Shown here piece after piece: positions 28,041 to 37,009 of a stretch of DNA of 64,000 bases; within the stretch, counting starts at the first letter, position 1, and the number at the start of each line of letters is the position of its first letter. A program made the translations under genes and the position numbers. The notes beneath the pieces were generated by a model, which worked only from the letters and a program-made list of their open reading frames with translations, was not told the origin of the DNA and ran no database searches. The DNA comes from Sulfolobales archaeon Acd1 (GTDB lineage: Archaea > Thermoproteota > Thermoprotei_A > Sulfolobales > Sulfolobaceae), in contig APJY01000002.1 of the NCBI GenBank assembly GCA_000389735.1, forward strand, positions 1 through 64,000, written 5' to 3'.

Positions 28041-30431
28041 TTACCATTCTAGGTTTAATAGCCTTCTGAATCCCACCTTGACGAAGTTGTTGATTATAAG
28101 GTTGAACAGGACGGCGTAGGCTAGAGCCGTTAGAGTTACACCAATCGGCACTGCTGCTAAGCCTGGGATGCCGTGCGCGGTGAGTACCAAGGTCGCTAGT
28201 ATGTCCAAGGCTATCGCCGCTATCATGACGTTCGATGGTCTACTAGCCCAAAAGTTCCCCCTCTCCCTGACGTTGAGCAGGTTGAATATGCTGGAGAAGA
28301 GTAAGTAAGAGAACATGGCCGTCTGGAGTTCTTTAAGGGGCAAACTCATGAACGTGAAGAGGGGCACGAAGGACTCGACCACCATGAAGGACCCTATTAA
28401 CGACGCTATCTTCACTAGGTTGGTGACGTCCCAACGGGCCGGCGACCTTGGATAGGGAACGTTATCGGTCGACTGGGTTAAGGTTACGAAGTCGAAGAGG
28501 AACAACATGAGCACCATACCGAACGTGGAGATCACGAACTTGTCGAAGAGTAAATAGGCCAAGGCCACGAACACGACGTTCTCAAAGGTCCTAGTTATCC
28601 TGCTTAGTATCCATATGTTGATCCTTTCGTAAATCCTTCTGCCAGTCTTGACCATGTCCACTATGTTCCTCAGCCCGGGAGTGGTGAGCACGACTGCGGC
28701 CGCAGCCTTAGCCACGTCGGTAGCGTTGCTTACGGCGATCCCCACGTCAGCCTGCCTCAAGGCGGGGGAGTCGTTCACCCCGTCCCCCGTCATACCCACG
28801 ACCTTCCCTTCCCCCTGGAGTATCTTCACTATGGTGAACTTATCCTCCGGGAATACCTCAGCTACTCCGTTTACCTTATCCACTAGATTCGGGCTCTCCT
28901 TAAGCTCCTTCAGGCTGACGACCCTCTCGCCTATTCCCACCTCCCTCGCTATCTCCTTGGCTATTGGGGTCGCGTCGCCCGTGATCATCACTACCTTTAC
29001 CCCCAATTCATTCAGTTCTCTCACGAGTTCGGCGGAGTCCGGCCTCGGGGGATCCCTGAGAGCTATCAGCCCCGCCAGAACCCAGCCCTGGCCCTCGTCC
29101 TTCGCCACCGCCAGTACTCTACATCCCTTCCTTGCTACCTCCTCGGCTTTCTCGTAAAGCGGATCGCTCTTAATCCCGCAGAGTTTGCTTATCGAGTCTA
29201 TGGAGCCCTTGGCAGAACGAACCCTCCTTCCGTCCTTTGAAGCCACGGACTCGGTCCTCCTTGTGGAGGGATCGAAGGGCTTGAAGGACTCTACGTTCCA
29301 CTCTGCGAGTTTTATCCCCTCCTCCTTAGCCTTCTCGATTATCGCTATATCTATGGGATCCTGACTGGCCTCGGAGGAGGCCAAAGCGCCGTAAAGCAGG
29401 ACTTCCTTCTTATCCGCGTTTATCGGAATCACATCGTAGACGCTCAACTGGTTCATGGTTATCGTTCCCGTCTTGTCGGAGGCCAGGACGTTCATTGTGG
29501 CGGCTCCCTCAATCGCGTCCAGCTTAGTGATGAGGACGCCCTCCCTCGAGAGCTCGTAGCTTCCTAAGGCCAAGCTGATGCTGAACATAGCTGGAAGGGC
29601 TATGGGGATGGCCGCCACGATGAGGATCAACGAGAACGGGATAAAGGAGAAGATATCCTCGTGTCTCACGAGAATCAGGATCGCTGACGCCGCCAGCAAA
29701 GTGGCCACCATAACCATCATCCAGAAGACCACCCTGTTCACGACCTTCTCGATCCTCAGCCTCGGCTTCGCTATCTTCACGAGCTCCACGGTCCTACCGA
29801 AGTAAGTGTACTTACCCGTGAACAGGACTACTCCCGTCGCCTCCCCTCTCCTCACAATCGACCCGGAATAAATCACGTCGTCCTTTTTCCTGTAAACGGG
29901 CAAAGACTCACCGGTTAGCGCGGACTGATCCACCTCTACTTCGCCGTCGTAGAGCTTAACGTCAGCTGGCACGAAGTCCCCCAGTCTAACCCTTATTACG
30001 TCTCCAGGAACCAACAGCCTAGCCGGAAGGACCTTCCACTGGCCGTCCCTCAGAACTCTGGCGTTAACCTGAAGTTTCCGCCTCAGTAATTCCAAGGCCT
30101 TGTTTGCCCTCTGTTCCTGGATGAAGCTCAGAACGGCGTTGAAAACCAAGAGGGCGATTATAACGTAGAAGTCGAGGGTCTTCCCTAGGAAGTACGAAAG
30201 CACCGCTGCCGTCTCCAAGATCCACGCGGTAGGGTTCCAGAACTTCTCCACGAAGTCCTTGGCGGGATTCCTTTTCTCCTCTTGAATCTCGTTCGGACCG
30301 AACTGGCTCAGCCTCCTCTGAGCCTCGTCCTCTTTAAGGCCTTTACCCAGGTCTACTGATAACGACCTCGCTACCTCCTCAGCTGTCGCCTTGATGAGTT
30401 TCTCCCTGTCGATCGTGACTTGGTCGGGCAT
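28041..30431 (-). CDS. P-type ATPase, probable proton pump (P3A type)
   Basis: A 796-aa ion pump. The actuator motif DQSALTGESLPV, the phosphorylation site ASDKTGTITMNQ, MITGDATPIAKEIA and MTGDGVNDSPALRQADVG are all intact. The membrane segment LFDFVTLTQSTDNVPY matches the fungal/plant plasma-membrane H+-ATPase pattern better than metal or calcium pumps; no CPC metal motif or N-terminal metal domain is present. In an acidophile it would expel protons at ATP cost, or another cation. I placed the start at ATG 30431 (MPDQVTIDREK). The extra 36 residues back to 30539 look non-native. Confidence 0.88.
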   Translation of the reverse strand: MPDQVTIDREKLIKATAEEVARSLSVDLGKGLKEDEAQRRLSQFGPNEIQEEKRNPAKDFVEKFWNPTAWILETAAVLSYFLGKTLDFYVIIALLVFNAVLSFIQEQRANKALELLRRKLQVNARVLRDGQWKVLPARLLVPGDVIRVRLGDFVPADVKLYDGEVEVDQSALTGESLPVYRKKDDVIYSGSIVRRGEATGVVLFTGKYTYFGRTVELVKIAKPRLRIEKVVNRVVFWMMVMVATLLAASAILILVRHEDIFSFIPFSLILIVAAIPIALPAMFSISLALGSYELSREGVLITKLDAIEGAATMNVLASDKTGTITMNQLSVYDVIPINADKKEVLLYGALASSEASQDPIDIAIIEKAKEEGIKLAEWNVESFKPFDPSTRRTESVASKDGRRVRSAKGSIDSISKLCGIKSDPLYEKAEEVARKGCRVLAVAKDEGQGWVLAGLIALRDPPRPDSAELVRELNELGVKVVMITGDATPIAKEIAREVGIGERVVSLKELKESPNLVDKVNGVAEVFPEDKFTIVKILQGEGKVVGMTGDGVNDSPALRQADVGIAVSNATDVAKAAAAVVLTTPGLRNIVDMVKTGRRIYERINIWILSRITRTFENVVFVALAYLLFDKFVISTFGMVLMLFLFDFVTLTQSTDNVPYPRSPARWDVTNLVKIASLIGSFMVVESFVPLFTFMSLPLKELQTAMFSYLLFSSIFNLLNVRERGNFWASRPSNVMIAAIALDILATLVLTAHGIPGLAAVPIGVTLTALAYAVLFNLIINNFVKVGFRRLLNLEW

Positions 30432-30588
30432 GTGAAGCAACGTAGTGTATGCGGTGCTAGAGATATCAAACTGACCGGAGGTCAATCGTCTCTTTCGCTG
30501 TAAAGTAAGTGTCTGAAAGCCTAGAAGAACTGAAAACAATGGCTAACCCGGAATTTGATGGACGACTTGGTAAGCTCAGAACTCAGAC

Positions 30589-30606
30589 AGTATCCTTCGG
30601 GATACT
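30589..30606. repeat. Perfect 7-bp hairpin with tetraloop
   Basis: AGTATCC (30589-30595), loop TTCG, GGATACT (30600-30606). On the plus strand the loop is UUCG, an unusually stable tetraloop closed by C-G. It lies about 30 bases past the D box of the sRNA candidate on the opposite strand. It could be a transcript end structure or part of another small RNA. Confidence 0.5.
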
Positions 30607-30631
30607 AAGGGTGTCGTTCATGATCTTTGGA

Positions 30632-30687
30632 ACTTCAGCGTTTCCAGCGCATTTCACCGGTCAAGCGACCCTCTTCTCATCACTCGA
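30632..30687 (-). ncRNA. Candidate C/D box sRNA 1
   Basis: Read on the minus strand: box C GTGATGA (30683-30677), guide GAAGAGGGTCGC (12), D' TTGA, a 3-base spacer, C' GTGAAAT (30657-30651), guide GCGCTGGAAACG (12), box D CTGA (30638-30635). Both guides are exactly 12 bases and the total is 49, typical of archaeal dual-guide sRNAs. A TATA-like AAAGATTAAT lies about 32 bases before box C. By recall of the archaeal 23S helix 69 strand, the D' guide pairs with GACCCUCUU plus one wobble. By the box+5 rule that targets C1920 (E. coli numbering). The D guide would target CGUUUCCAGCGC, location unknown to me. Confidence 0.72.
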
Positions 30688-30940
30688 GCCGTACGGTTCA
30701 ATACAGCCGTATTAATCTTTCGCTCTCGGGACTAATACCTCGCTATGATGCGGTAACCGAGAGGTACTGCTCTCCCTCTGACTAGGTTGTTCTAAACGCC
30801 TTACACTTAAATGCAAACGTGCTCCGCAATTTGAAAATTCGGCGTGACTACAGGTCTTTTTGGTCTGATGTGATACACTCTCTACAGCTGGAAACATTAG
30901 CTCATTTCCATTCTTCAATAAAACGGAATTATTGTCAATA

Positions 30941-31861
30941 TCATTGCCTCCGTGCGTATACATAACCTACTATCATTCCTGTACCATGATCATATTTCGG
31001 AATTGTATTCTTTGTTTCAAATCCGTTTTTCTTTAATATATTTACTAACTCCTTATATCCGTAGTGGTATTCTATTTCGATTTGGTCAAATCGATCTAAT
31101 GCTTCCTTACTCGCGTTTCTGAATAGATCGTATTCGCAACCTTCACAATCTACTTTTAGTATGGAACCTTTTTCTACATTGTATTTTGACACTATCGTAT
31201 TTAGACTATACATTGGTATTTTGACTCCTTCTCCAAAGTCTTTTAGTTGTGTTGAAGCGTAGCTCTCTACGTCTTCTTTAACTCGAACCTCTCCATCGTA
31301 GCCACAACCAGCGTTAACTAAAACTATTTTATCTTCTAACCCGTTGGCCCTAACGTTTCTCTCTGCAATCTCAAAGATTTTCGGGAAAGGTTCGAACGCT
31401 ATAACTCTCTTCGCACCTCTTAACGCGAAATAAATGGCGGTGTCAGCGATGCTAGCACCGACATCAATGACTGTCCTGTTCGTTACATCCAGGAAATCAT
31501 AATCATGATAAACAAAGGAACCAGCTATAGCTCCCTTATCCCAATCATAAAAAATGACCTTTTTGTTATCGAATATGAATTCGATAACATCATCTTCAAG
31601 TCTTGTGACATGTAAGTTAGTGAAGAATACTCTATAAAAATAAACTACTCTAAGATTATTATTGTTAATTTCCACAACTCTCCCATCTCTTAACTTGGCT
31701 TGAAACGGATATTTCTCCCTTAGCACATTAAGCAAAACGTCCTTATAATTCTCGTAAGTTCTGTAATAAGAATAAACTAAACTGAAAATATGTATAGGAT
31801 TAATACGCCGAAAGAGAGAGTTCAGCTTAGCTAAAAGAATCTCACTTTTAGTAACTCCCAT
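30941..31861 (-). CDS. FkbM family methyltransferase
   Basis: A 306-aa SAM-dependent methyltransferase of the FkbM family. It has VIDVGASIADTAIYFALRGA near residue 140 (SAM-binding motif I), VIAFEPFP (acidic residue binding the ribose) and ILKVDCEGCEYDLF near 235. Such proteins in Sulfolobales probably methylate surface sugars. The N-terminal 130 residues form a separate region also seen in the broken copy at 6625-7599, so the two are paralogues. ATG start. Strong AT bias against the neighbouring ATPase and gapN suggests transfer or an accessory origin. No partner genes are adjacent. Confidence 0.88.
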   Translation of the reverse strand: MGVTKSEILLAKLNSLFRRINPIHIFSLVYSYYRTYENYKDVLLNVLREKYPFQAKLRDGRVVEINNNNLRVVYFYRVFFTNLHVTRLEDDVIEFIFDNKKVIFYDWDKGAIAGSFVYHDYDFLDVTNRTVIDVGASIADTAIYFALRGAKRVIAFEPFPKIFEIAERNVRANGLEDKIVLVNAGCGYDGEVRVKEDVESYASTQLKDFGEGVKIPMYSLNTIVSKYNVEKGSILKVDCEGCEYDLFRNASKEALDRFDQIEIEYHYGYKELVNILKKNGFETKNTIPKYDHGTGMIVGYVYARRQ

Positions 31862-31971
31862 TATAGTAGCCCCTTCAGTAGTCCCTTTATTTTCCCTTAA
31901 TATATTTTACATTATCTGCTCGGATCCCTGTAGACGACGGCGGGGGCCGACGAAGCTCTCAGGTCAACGCT

Positions 31972-31994
31972 CGCTTATTATGCACGCTTATTAT
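31972..31994 (+). promoter_or_regulatory. Tandem CGCTTATTAT repeats before gapN
   Basis: CGCTTATTAT occurs at 31972-31981 and again at 31985-31994, 13 bases apart, 30 to 50 bases before the gapN ATG. The second copy is at the usual distance for a TATA box, so the pair may be duplicated promoters or a TATA box plus an activator site. Confidence 0.4.
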
Positions 31995-32023
31995 TTCCCG
32001 AGTCCTTAGCTTAACAGAGCCTC

Positions 32024-33547
32024 ATGGCCAAATTAGGGAACTTATCCCCAATATTCTCGGAAATCTACGTCGAGAGGCCCGACGGGACGAAGGTGTTCAA
32101 GGCCTACCTGGCAGGGGAGTGGGTCGGTTCGGAAAGCTTAACCGAGGTGAGGTCTCCGATAGACCTGGAGGCCTACGCTTACGTCCCTAGGCTGACTTAC
32201 GAGGCCGTGAACCCTGCGATCGAGAAGCTCTACATCAAAGGAAGGTGGTCCATCAGGGACATGCCAGGGGAGGAGAGGAGGACTGCCTACCAGAGGCTGG
32301 CCGACCTGTTGGACAAGTACAGGGAGGACTTCGTCCAAGTGTTAATGATCGGTAACGGTAAGACCAGGGCTGCTGCCAACGGTGAGGTGGACGCCACGAT
32401 AGAGAGGCTCCGTAGGACGGACATGGACGTGAGGAAGCTCTACGGCGAGTACGTCCCGGGCGATTGGAGCCACGAGAGCCTGGAAGCTGAGGCGATAGTC
32501 AAGAGAGAGCCAATAGGCTTAGTCCTAGGGGTGTCGCCGTTCAACTACCCGCTTTTCGATACGGCAGCGAAAGTGGCCTTTACCATGGTCGCCGGGAACG
32601 CCATTCTGATTAAGCCCGCCTCCGCCACCCCTATTCCTGCCCTGATGCTCGCTAGGCTTATGGTGGAGGCCGGCTTTCCCAAGGAGTCTTTCGCTGTGAT
32701 TACGGTGCCTGGGAGCGAGATGGACAGAATAGTCGCGGACAAGAGGATAGCGGGTATCGCGCTCACGGGGAGCGCGGACACGGGCGACCACGTCGTCAGG
32801 GTAGGAGGCCTCAAGAGGTACGTGATGGAGCTAGGAGGAGGGGATCCAGCAATAGTGCTCAAGGACTCTGACCTGAGGACGGCCGCGCAAAAGATCGTCA
32901 CAGGAATAACGAGTTACTCGGGGCAGAGGTGCGACTCGATAAAGCTGATCCTGGCGGAGAGGGAGATTTACGACCAGTTGAAGGCCCTCCTTATCGAGGA
33001 GCTGAAGAAGGTGAGAGTAGGGGATCCCAGGGAGCCCGGTACGACGATGGGGCCGGTGATAGATCCTAAGACGGTTGACGAGTTCGAGATGGCGGTTAAG
33101 GACGCGGTGTCGAAGGGAGGGAGGGTGATTTCCGGAGGGAGGAGGCTCGGTCCGACCTACATAGAGCCCACTTTGATAGAGGTGGACAAGTCCGTGGTCA
33201 AGGACCTCTACCTCTACAAGAAGGAGGTCTTCCTGTCGGTAGCGCTGCTCGTCGCGATAGACAGCTTAGATGAAGCGATAGAGCTGGTCAACGGGAGGAG
33301 GTACGGCCTGGACGCGGCCATCTTCGGGAGCGACATAAACAAGATCAGGAAGTTAATGAGGTTCCTGGAGGTCGGGGCGATCTACGTGAACGAGTACCCG
33401 AAGCACGGCATCGGCTACTTCCCGTACGGGGGAAGGAAGGACTCGGGGGTAGGAAGGGAGGGGATAGGGTACACCGTTGAGTACCTGACCGACTACAAGA
33501 CGATAGTCTACAACTACCGCGGTAAGGGAATATGGGAGTACATGTGA
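32024..33547 (+). CDS. gapN: Non-phosphorylating glyceraldehyde-3-phosphate dehydrogenase
   Basis: A 507-aa aldehyde dehydrogenase of the archaeal GAPN type, oxidising glyceraldehyde 3-phosphate directly to 3-phosphoglycerate in the branched Entner-Doudoroff pathway. Features are [18 protein letters not shown] (cofactor region near residue 170), the general base in [12 protein letters not shown] near 270 and the catalytic cysteine in [10 protein letters not shown] near 303. The N-terminal sequence and length match the Sulfolobus enzyme. ATG start. It stands alone, 70 bases upstream of the cobalamin operon but separated by that operon's own TATA box. Confidence 0.93.
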   Translation: MAKLGNLSPIFSEIYVERPDGTKVFKAYLAGEWVGSESLTEVRSPIDLEAYAYVPRLTYEAVNPAIEKLYIKGRWSIRDMPGEERRTAYQRLADLLDKYREDFVQVLMIGNGKTRAAANGEVDATIERLRRTDMDVRKLYGEYVPGDWSHESLEAEAIVKREPIGLVLGVSPFNYPLFDTAAKVAFTMVAGNAILIKPASATPIPALMLARLMVEAGFPKESFAVITVPGSEMDRIVADKRIAGIALTGSADTGDHVVRVGGLKRYVMELGGGDPAIVLKDSDLRTAAQKIVTGITSYSGQRCDSIKLILAEREIYDQLKALLIEELKKVRVGDPREPGTTMGPVIDPKTVDEFEMAVKDAVSKGGRVISGGRRLGPTYIEPTLIEVDKSVVKDLYLYKKEVFLSVALLVAIDSLDEAIELVNGRRYGLDAAIFGSDINKIRKLMRFLEVGAIYVNEYPKHGIGYFPYGGRKDSGVGREGIGYTVEYLTDYKTIVYNYRGKGIWEYM

Positions 33548-33568
33548 CGATTTTCGGAACGGCCTCAA

Positions 33569-33616
33569 GGACACTTAATCCTTCCTTTATAAACCGATTG
33601 GACATTTAATCCATCC
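33569..33616 (+). promoter_or_regulatory. Cobalamin operon promoter with two 13-bp repeats
   Basis: GGACACTTAATCC (33569-33581) and GGACATTTAATCC (33600-33612) differ at one base and are 31 bp apart, about three helical turns. Between them lies CTTTATAAA (33585-33593), a clear TATA box positioned for a leaderless start at GTG 33617. One copy lies upstream of the TATA/BRE and the other between TATA and start, the usual geometry for an archaeal repressor. No cobalamin riboswitch-like leader is present. Confidence 0.6.
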
Positions 33617-34570
33617 GTGAATCTCTTCGACTGGCCGAGAGGCATAGCCGTCATCAGCACCTCAGAGGGGAGGGAGGTCGCGGAGAAGATAGCTAGGGCA
33701 CTCCCTAACGCTTACCTCTTGGGGGGCTACTCGAGGGACGCTTTGGACGAGGCCTTCGCGTGTTACAGCGGGATCGTTCTGGTCATGTCGCTCGGAGGGG
33801 CGGTGAGACTGGTCTGCGAGAGGATGAGCGAGAAGGGAGAGGGTCCAGCCGTTGTCGTAGTCGACCCGTTGGGAAAGTTCGCCATACCTTTGATCAACTC
33901 CCACTGGGGAGCCAACGAGTTGGCCCAAACTGTATCTGAAAAGCTGGGGTCTATCGCCGTAATAACTACAGTCGCCGAAAGGAAGGGAATGAGGCCCCTG
34001 GAGGACCTCGCTAAGCTCCTTTACGGTGAGTTCCAGCCTAAGGAACTCATAGCGAAGTACTACTCGAGAATACTGAGAGGGGAGAAGGCCTGTGCCGTGG
34101 GTTTCGACGTTCCGGAGGGCTTCGATTACCTGGAGAAAGGTGAGGGTTGCGAGCTCAGGATTTACTACGGGAACTGCGAGGAGGGCTACCTCTGCGTTAA
34201 GCCCTACCGGCTTTACATAGGTATAGGCGCGAAGAGGGAGGCGCGTTCATTGAGGGACGGCGTCCTGAGGGTTTTGGATGAGCTTAGGGTTCCGCGCGAA
34301 AGGGTCAAGGCGGTGGGCTCCGTCAGGAAGGAGGCCGAGGAGGTCGCCAAGGCTCTCGGGACCGAGTTCAGGCTGTTCAGCTTCGACGAAATCAGACAGT
34401 TCGATCACGAATGTCTAAGCCCGGCCTCTGAGACCCTGTCGTCGCTGGGCCTACAGGGCGTGGCTGAGGCCGTCGCGCTCCTCATGGCAGGCCCAAGGGG
34501 GAAGCTACTGGTAAGGAAGGTCAGGGAGAAAGAGTTCACGGTTGCGGTGGCCGGGGCGGTGGAAGGATGA
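33617..34570 (+). CDS. cbiG: Cobalt-precorrin-5A hydrolase
   Basis: A 317-aa protein of the anaerobic cobalamin pathway, opening the lactone ring of cobalt-precorrin-5A and releasing acetaldehyde. The central region VVDPLGKFAIPLINSHWGAN fits the family pattern VVD..G.f.iPLl..H.GgAN, and the C-terminal CbiG domain has GVAEAVALLMAGPRGKLL. GTG start directly behind the TATA box. First gene of an eight-gene run with stop/start overlaps of 4 bases at most junctions, so a single transcript is expected. Confidence 0.92.
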   Translation: MNLFDWPRGIAVISTSEGREVAEKIARALPNAYLLGGYSRDALDEAFACYSGIVLVMSLGGAVRLVCERMSEKGEGPAVVVVDPLGKFAIPLINSHWGANELAQTVSEKLGSIAVITTVAERKGMRPLEDLAKLLYGEFQPKELIAKYYSRILRGEKACAVGFDVPEGFDYLEKGEGCELRIYYGNCEEGYLCVKPYRLYIGIGAKREARSLRDGVLRVLDELRVPRERVKAVGSVRKEAEEVAKALGTEFRLFSFDEIRQFDHECLSPASETLSSLGLQGVAEAVALLMAGPRGKLLVRKVREKEFTVAVAGAVEG

Positions 34571-35220
34571 GGGCTTACATAATAGGTGTAGGTCCGGGGG
34601 ACCCGGAGCTATTGACCGTTAAGGGCCTGAGGCTGATTCAGTCCTGTGAGGTTATAGTCGGATGGAGGAGCGTGCTGGAAAGGTTCGCAGGTTTCTTTAA
34701 GGAAAACGCTAGGGTGATCGAGCTGACCTACAAGGACGAGGTCCGGAAGCTAGAGGAGGCCTTCAGCTCGGGGAAGGAGGTCTGCGTGCTGAACCACGGG
34801 GACCCTTCGGTCTCGGACTTCCAGTTCGTCGAGAAGGTGAAAGGAACAGCGAAGAGTAAGGGTTATTCGGTCGAGGTGATCCCAGGAGTCAGCTCCGTGA
34901 ACGCCCTGATGGCAAGGCTGGGCCTTGACTTGAGCAACGTGATTTACATGACCATGCACGTGAGGGCAAACGAGAGGGAACTCCTCAAGGAACTGGACAA
35001 GCTGATGGAATGTAAGGGAGGACGGTCGATACTGCTCTTCCCGCCCCCTGACCAACAGGGCGTGGAGAGGGTGGCCAAACACCTTCTTGAGAGGTTCGGC
35101 GACATGCAGGTATGGGTGGCTGAGAGGCTGACCTATCCTGACGAGAAAGTCGTGAAGGTAAGACTTTCCGAGCTCAACGGTTACAGGAACTCAGACCTCG
35201 TAGCCATGGTGATACCATGA
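34567..35220 (+). CDS. cbiE: Cobalt-precorrin-7 (C5)-methyltransferase
   Basis: A 217-aa tetrapyrrole methyltransferase. It opens with IIGVGPGDPELLTVKGLR, the family's SAM-binding glycine loop, and has LNHGDPSVSDFQF near residue 78 and VIPGVSSVNALMARLGLD near 103. The stretch CEVIVGWRSVLERF matches CbiE rather than the other methyltransferases of this operon. It transfers the methyl to C5; the C15 step is by CbiT at 37976, in many bacteria fused as CobL/CbiET but separate here. ATGA overlap with cbiG. Confidence 0.85.
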   Translation: MRAYIIGVGPGDPELLTVKGLRLIQSCEVIVGWRSVLERFAGFFKENARVIELTYKDEVRKLEEAFSSGKEVCVLNHGDPSVSDFQFVEKVKGTAKSKGYSVEVIPGVSSVNALMARLGLDLSNVIYMTMHVRANERELLKELDKLMECKGGRSILLFPPPDQQGVERVAKHLLERFGDMQVWVAERLTYPDEKVVKVRLSELNGYRNSDLVAMVIP

Positions 35221-36209
35221 GCTCGAGCGCGATAGTCGTCGTCACTCACGGGTCAAGGAGAAAGGAGTTCCTGGAGGATCTAGAGAAGATAAGCGACGCC
35301 CTGAAGGGGCTCAACGCGGAGGTCATACTGGCCCACAACGAGTACTCCTTCCCCAACTGGAGGGAAGTCCTTAGGGATCTGGTCGAGAGGGGCTACGACA
35401 GGATAGTCTTCGCCTTGGCCTTCTTGGGCAGGGGGAACCACGTCTTCAGGGACATAGCCGGGTCGCTAGGGGTAGAGACATTGGAGGAGTGGAAGGAGGT
35501 AGAGGTGGAGGGCAGGAAGATCTCGGTCTACTTTACCAGGCCCCTAGCGGACTCCGCTCTAGTCCAATCGGCCCTCAGGTTGAGGGTCATGAAGGCCTTA
35601 GACGTCCCGAAACTGAACGAGGGTTACGTCGAGGACCCGGAGGAGATCGAGAGCAGGAGCATGAGGATAGCTGAGGAGGAGGCCTTGAGGAGGAGGCCTG
35701 AGCTGAACGGGATAGAGCTGAAGATAGCGGCCAGGTTGATCTACGCGTCAGGCAACCCCGAGGTCGTGAACTCACTCTACGTCTCAAGGGGGGCCATAGA
35801 CGTCGCGTTGGAGGCCTTAAAGGCGGAAGCCAGCCTCGTAGCGGACGTGAGGATGGTCCACGCGGGACTCAGGTGGAGCAAGAAGCTGTGCGCCCTCGAC
35901 TTCGCCGATAAGGAGGCTAAAGGAACAGTCGTCGAGGACGGAATGAGGAGGGCCCTAGAGGCCGTTAACGGCTTGAAGGCCGTAGTAGTGGGCAACGCTC
36001 CCACCGCCCTGCTGGAGGCGTTGAGACAGGTGAAGCGGGGGAAGGAAGTCGCGTTCTTCATCGCCACGCCTCCTGGCTTCACCAACGCCGAGGAGATCAA
36101 GGAGGAGCTGATTAAAACCGGCCTGCCCAGCCTGGTCGTGAGGGGAACGCTGGGCGGGAGCAACCTCGCGGTAGCGATAGCTAACGAGCTCGTGAGGTGG
36201 GCGGGGTGA
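35217..36209 (+). CDS. cbiC: CbiX-like chelatase fused to precorrin-8X methylmutase
   Basis: A 330-aa fusion. Residues 1-115 form a CbiX-type domain: VVTHGSRRKEFLEDL with its histidine at about 11, and VFALAFLGRGNHVFRDIAG with the second histidine near 82, as in small archaeal CbiX cobaltochelatases, which insert cobalt into sirohydrochlorin. Residues about 140-330 are CbiC, moving the C11 methyl to C12: SRSMRIAEEEALRR, ARLIYASGNPEVV and a C-terminal GTLGGSNLAVAIANEL. So one polypeptide could hold both an early and a late step. ATGA overlap with cbiE. Confidence 0.88.
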   Translation: MSSSAIVVVTHGSRRKEFLEDLEKISDALKGLNAEVILAHNEYSFPNWREVLRDLVERGYDRIVFALAFLGRGNHVFRDIAGSLGVETLEEWKEVEVEGRKISVYFTRPLADSALVQSALRLRVMKALDVPKLNEGYVEDPEEIESRSMRIAEEEALRRRPELNGIELKIAARLIYASGNPEVVNSLYVSRGAIDVALEALKAEASLVADVRMVHAGLRWSKKLCALDFADKEAKGTVVEDGMRRALEAVNGLKAVVVGNAPTALLEALRQVKRGKEVAFFIATPPGFTNAEEIKEELIKTGLPSLVVRGTLGGSNLAVAIANELVRWAG

Positions 36210-37009
36210 AGAGGGGGAAGATCTACGTTGTGGGCCTAGGGCCGGGCGATAGGGCCAACATGACCGAAGCGTTCCTCAAGGCCATCAGGGAGAGCGACGT
36301 GATAGTGACTTACAAGACCTACGCCGAGCTCATCAAGGACCTCACGGTGGGGAAGGAGGTGATAACGGCCAACATGAAGGAGGAGCTCCTGAGGGCTAAG
36401 GTGGCTATTGAGAAGGCTTTGGAGGGGAAGACCGTGGCCGTGGTGAGCAGCGGCGATCCTCAAGTCTACGGGATGGCGTCACCGGTCCTCGAGCTCCTCT
36501 GCCTAGGCGGCTTCGACGTTGAGGTCGAGGTCCTTCCTGGAGTCACCGCGGCCCTGGCCGCCTCGTCTCTCTTCGGGGCCCCTCTTGCCCACGACTTCGC
36601 GGTGATCAGCCTGAGCGATCTCCTGACCCCGAGGGAGGAAATATTGAGAAAGGTTGAGCTGGCTTCGGAGGGGGACTTCGTGATAGCCCTTTACAACCCG
36701 ATAAACCCCAACCTGCTGAGGGAGGCCATGAGGGTTATAGCGAAGTACAGAAGCCCGAGAACGCCTGTGGGCATCGCGAAAGCCGTCGGCAGGGACGACC
36801 AGTGGATCGCCCTAACCACCCTGGGCGAGTGGGAGAGTTACTCGGATCAGATCAACATGGTGACGACCATCATAGTGGGCAACTCTAGGACTTATACGTG
36901 CGGGAGGCTCATGATAACACCAAGGGGTTACGGGAACAAGTATGAGCTTGCTAGATATGTGGAGGAGGTTCGGAATAACCACAGGTCTAGCGGCGGCAGC
37001 AGCCAGTAA
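36206..37009 (+). CDS. cbiH: Cobalt-precorrin-3 (C17)-methyltransferase
   Basis: A 267-aa tetrapyrrole methyltransferase. The signature is VVGLGPGDRANMTEAFLKAI, then SSGDPQVYGMASPVLEL near residue 88 and EVLPGVTAALAASSLFGAPL near 115, the typical CbiH/CobJ form, which methylates C17 with ring contraction. LYNPINPNLL and TPVGIAKAVGR fit the same family. I chose GTG at 36206, whose GTGA overlaps the cbiC stop, over GTG at 36197. Its 3' end overlaps cbiD by 68 bases. Confidence 0.9.
   Translation: MKRGKIYVVGLGPGDRANMTEAFLKAIRESDVIVTYKTYAELIKDLTVGKEVITANMKEELLRAKVAIEKALEGKTVAVVSSGDPQVYGMASPVLELLCLGGFDVEVEVLPGVTAALAASSLFGAPLAHDFAVISLSDLLTPREEILRKVELASEGDFVIALYNPINPNLLREAMRVIAKYRSPRTPVGIAKAVGRDDQWIALTTLGEWESYSDQINMVTTIIVGNSRTYTCGRLMITPRGYGNKYELARYVEEVRNNHRSSGGSSQ

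Larger units (their letters stand above)
30432..30940. other. Intergenic region with a C/D box sRNA candidate and hairpin
   Basis: About 500 bases without a convincing protein gene; small ORFs at 30509-30715 (+) and 30712-30963 (-) have no family resemblance. The minus strand carries the sRNA candidate at 30632-30687 and, further along, a perfect 7-bp hairpin (30589-30606). The AT-rich FkbM gene begins beyond it. AAAGATTAAT on the minus strand at 30711-30720 is a fitting TATA box for the sRNA. Confidence 0.5.

Noticed and set aside
30509-30963. Small ORFs on both strands between the P-type ATPase and the FkbM gene
   Set aside because: No family resemblance or promoter, and they overlap the sRNA candidate and hairpin, which explain the sequence better.
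31925-31960. GC-rich patch before gapN considered as a structured leader RNA
   Set aside because: No stable paired stem found by eye, and gapN has a closer promoter.
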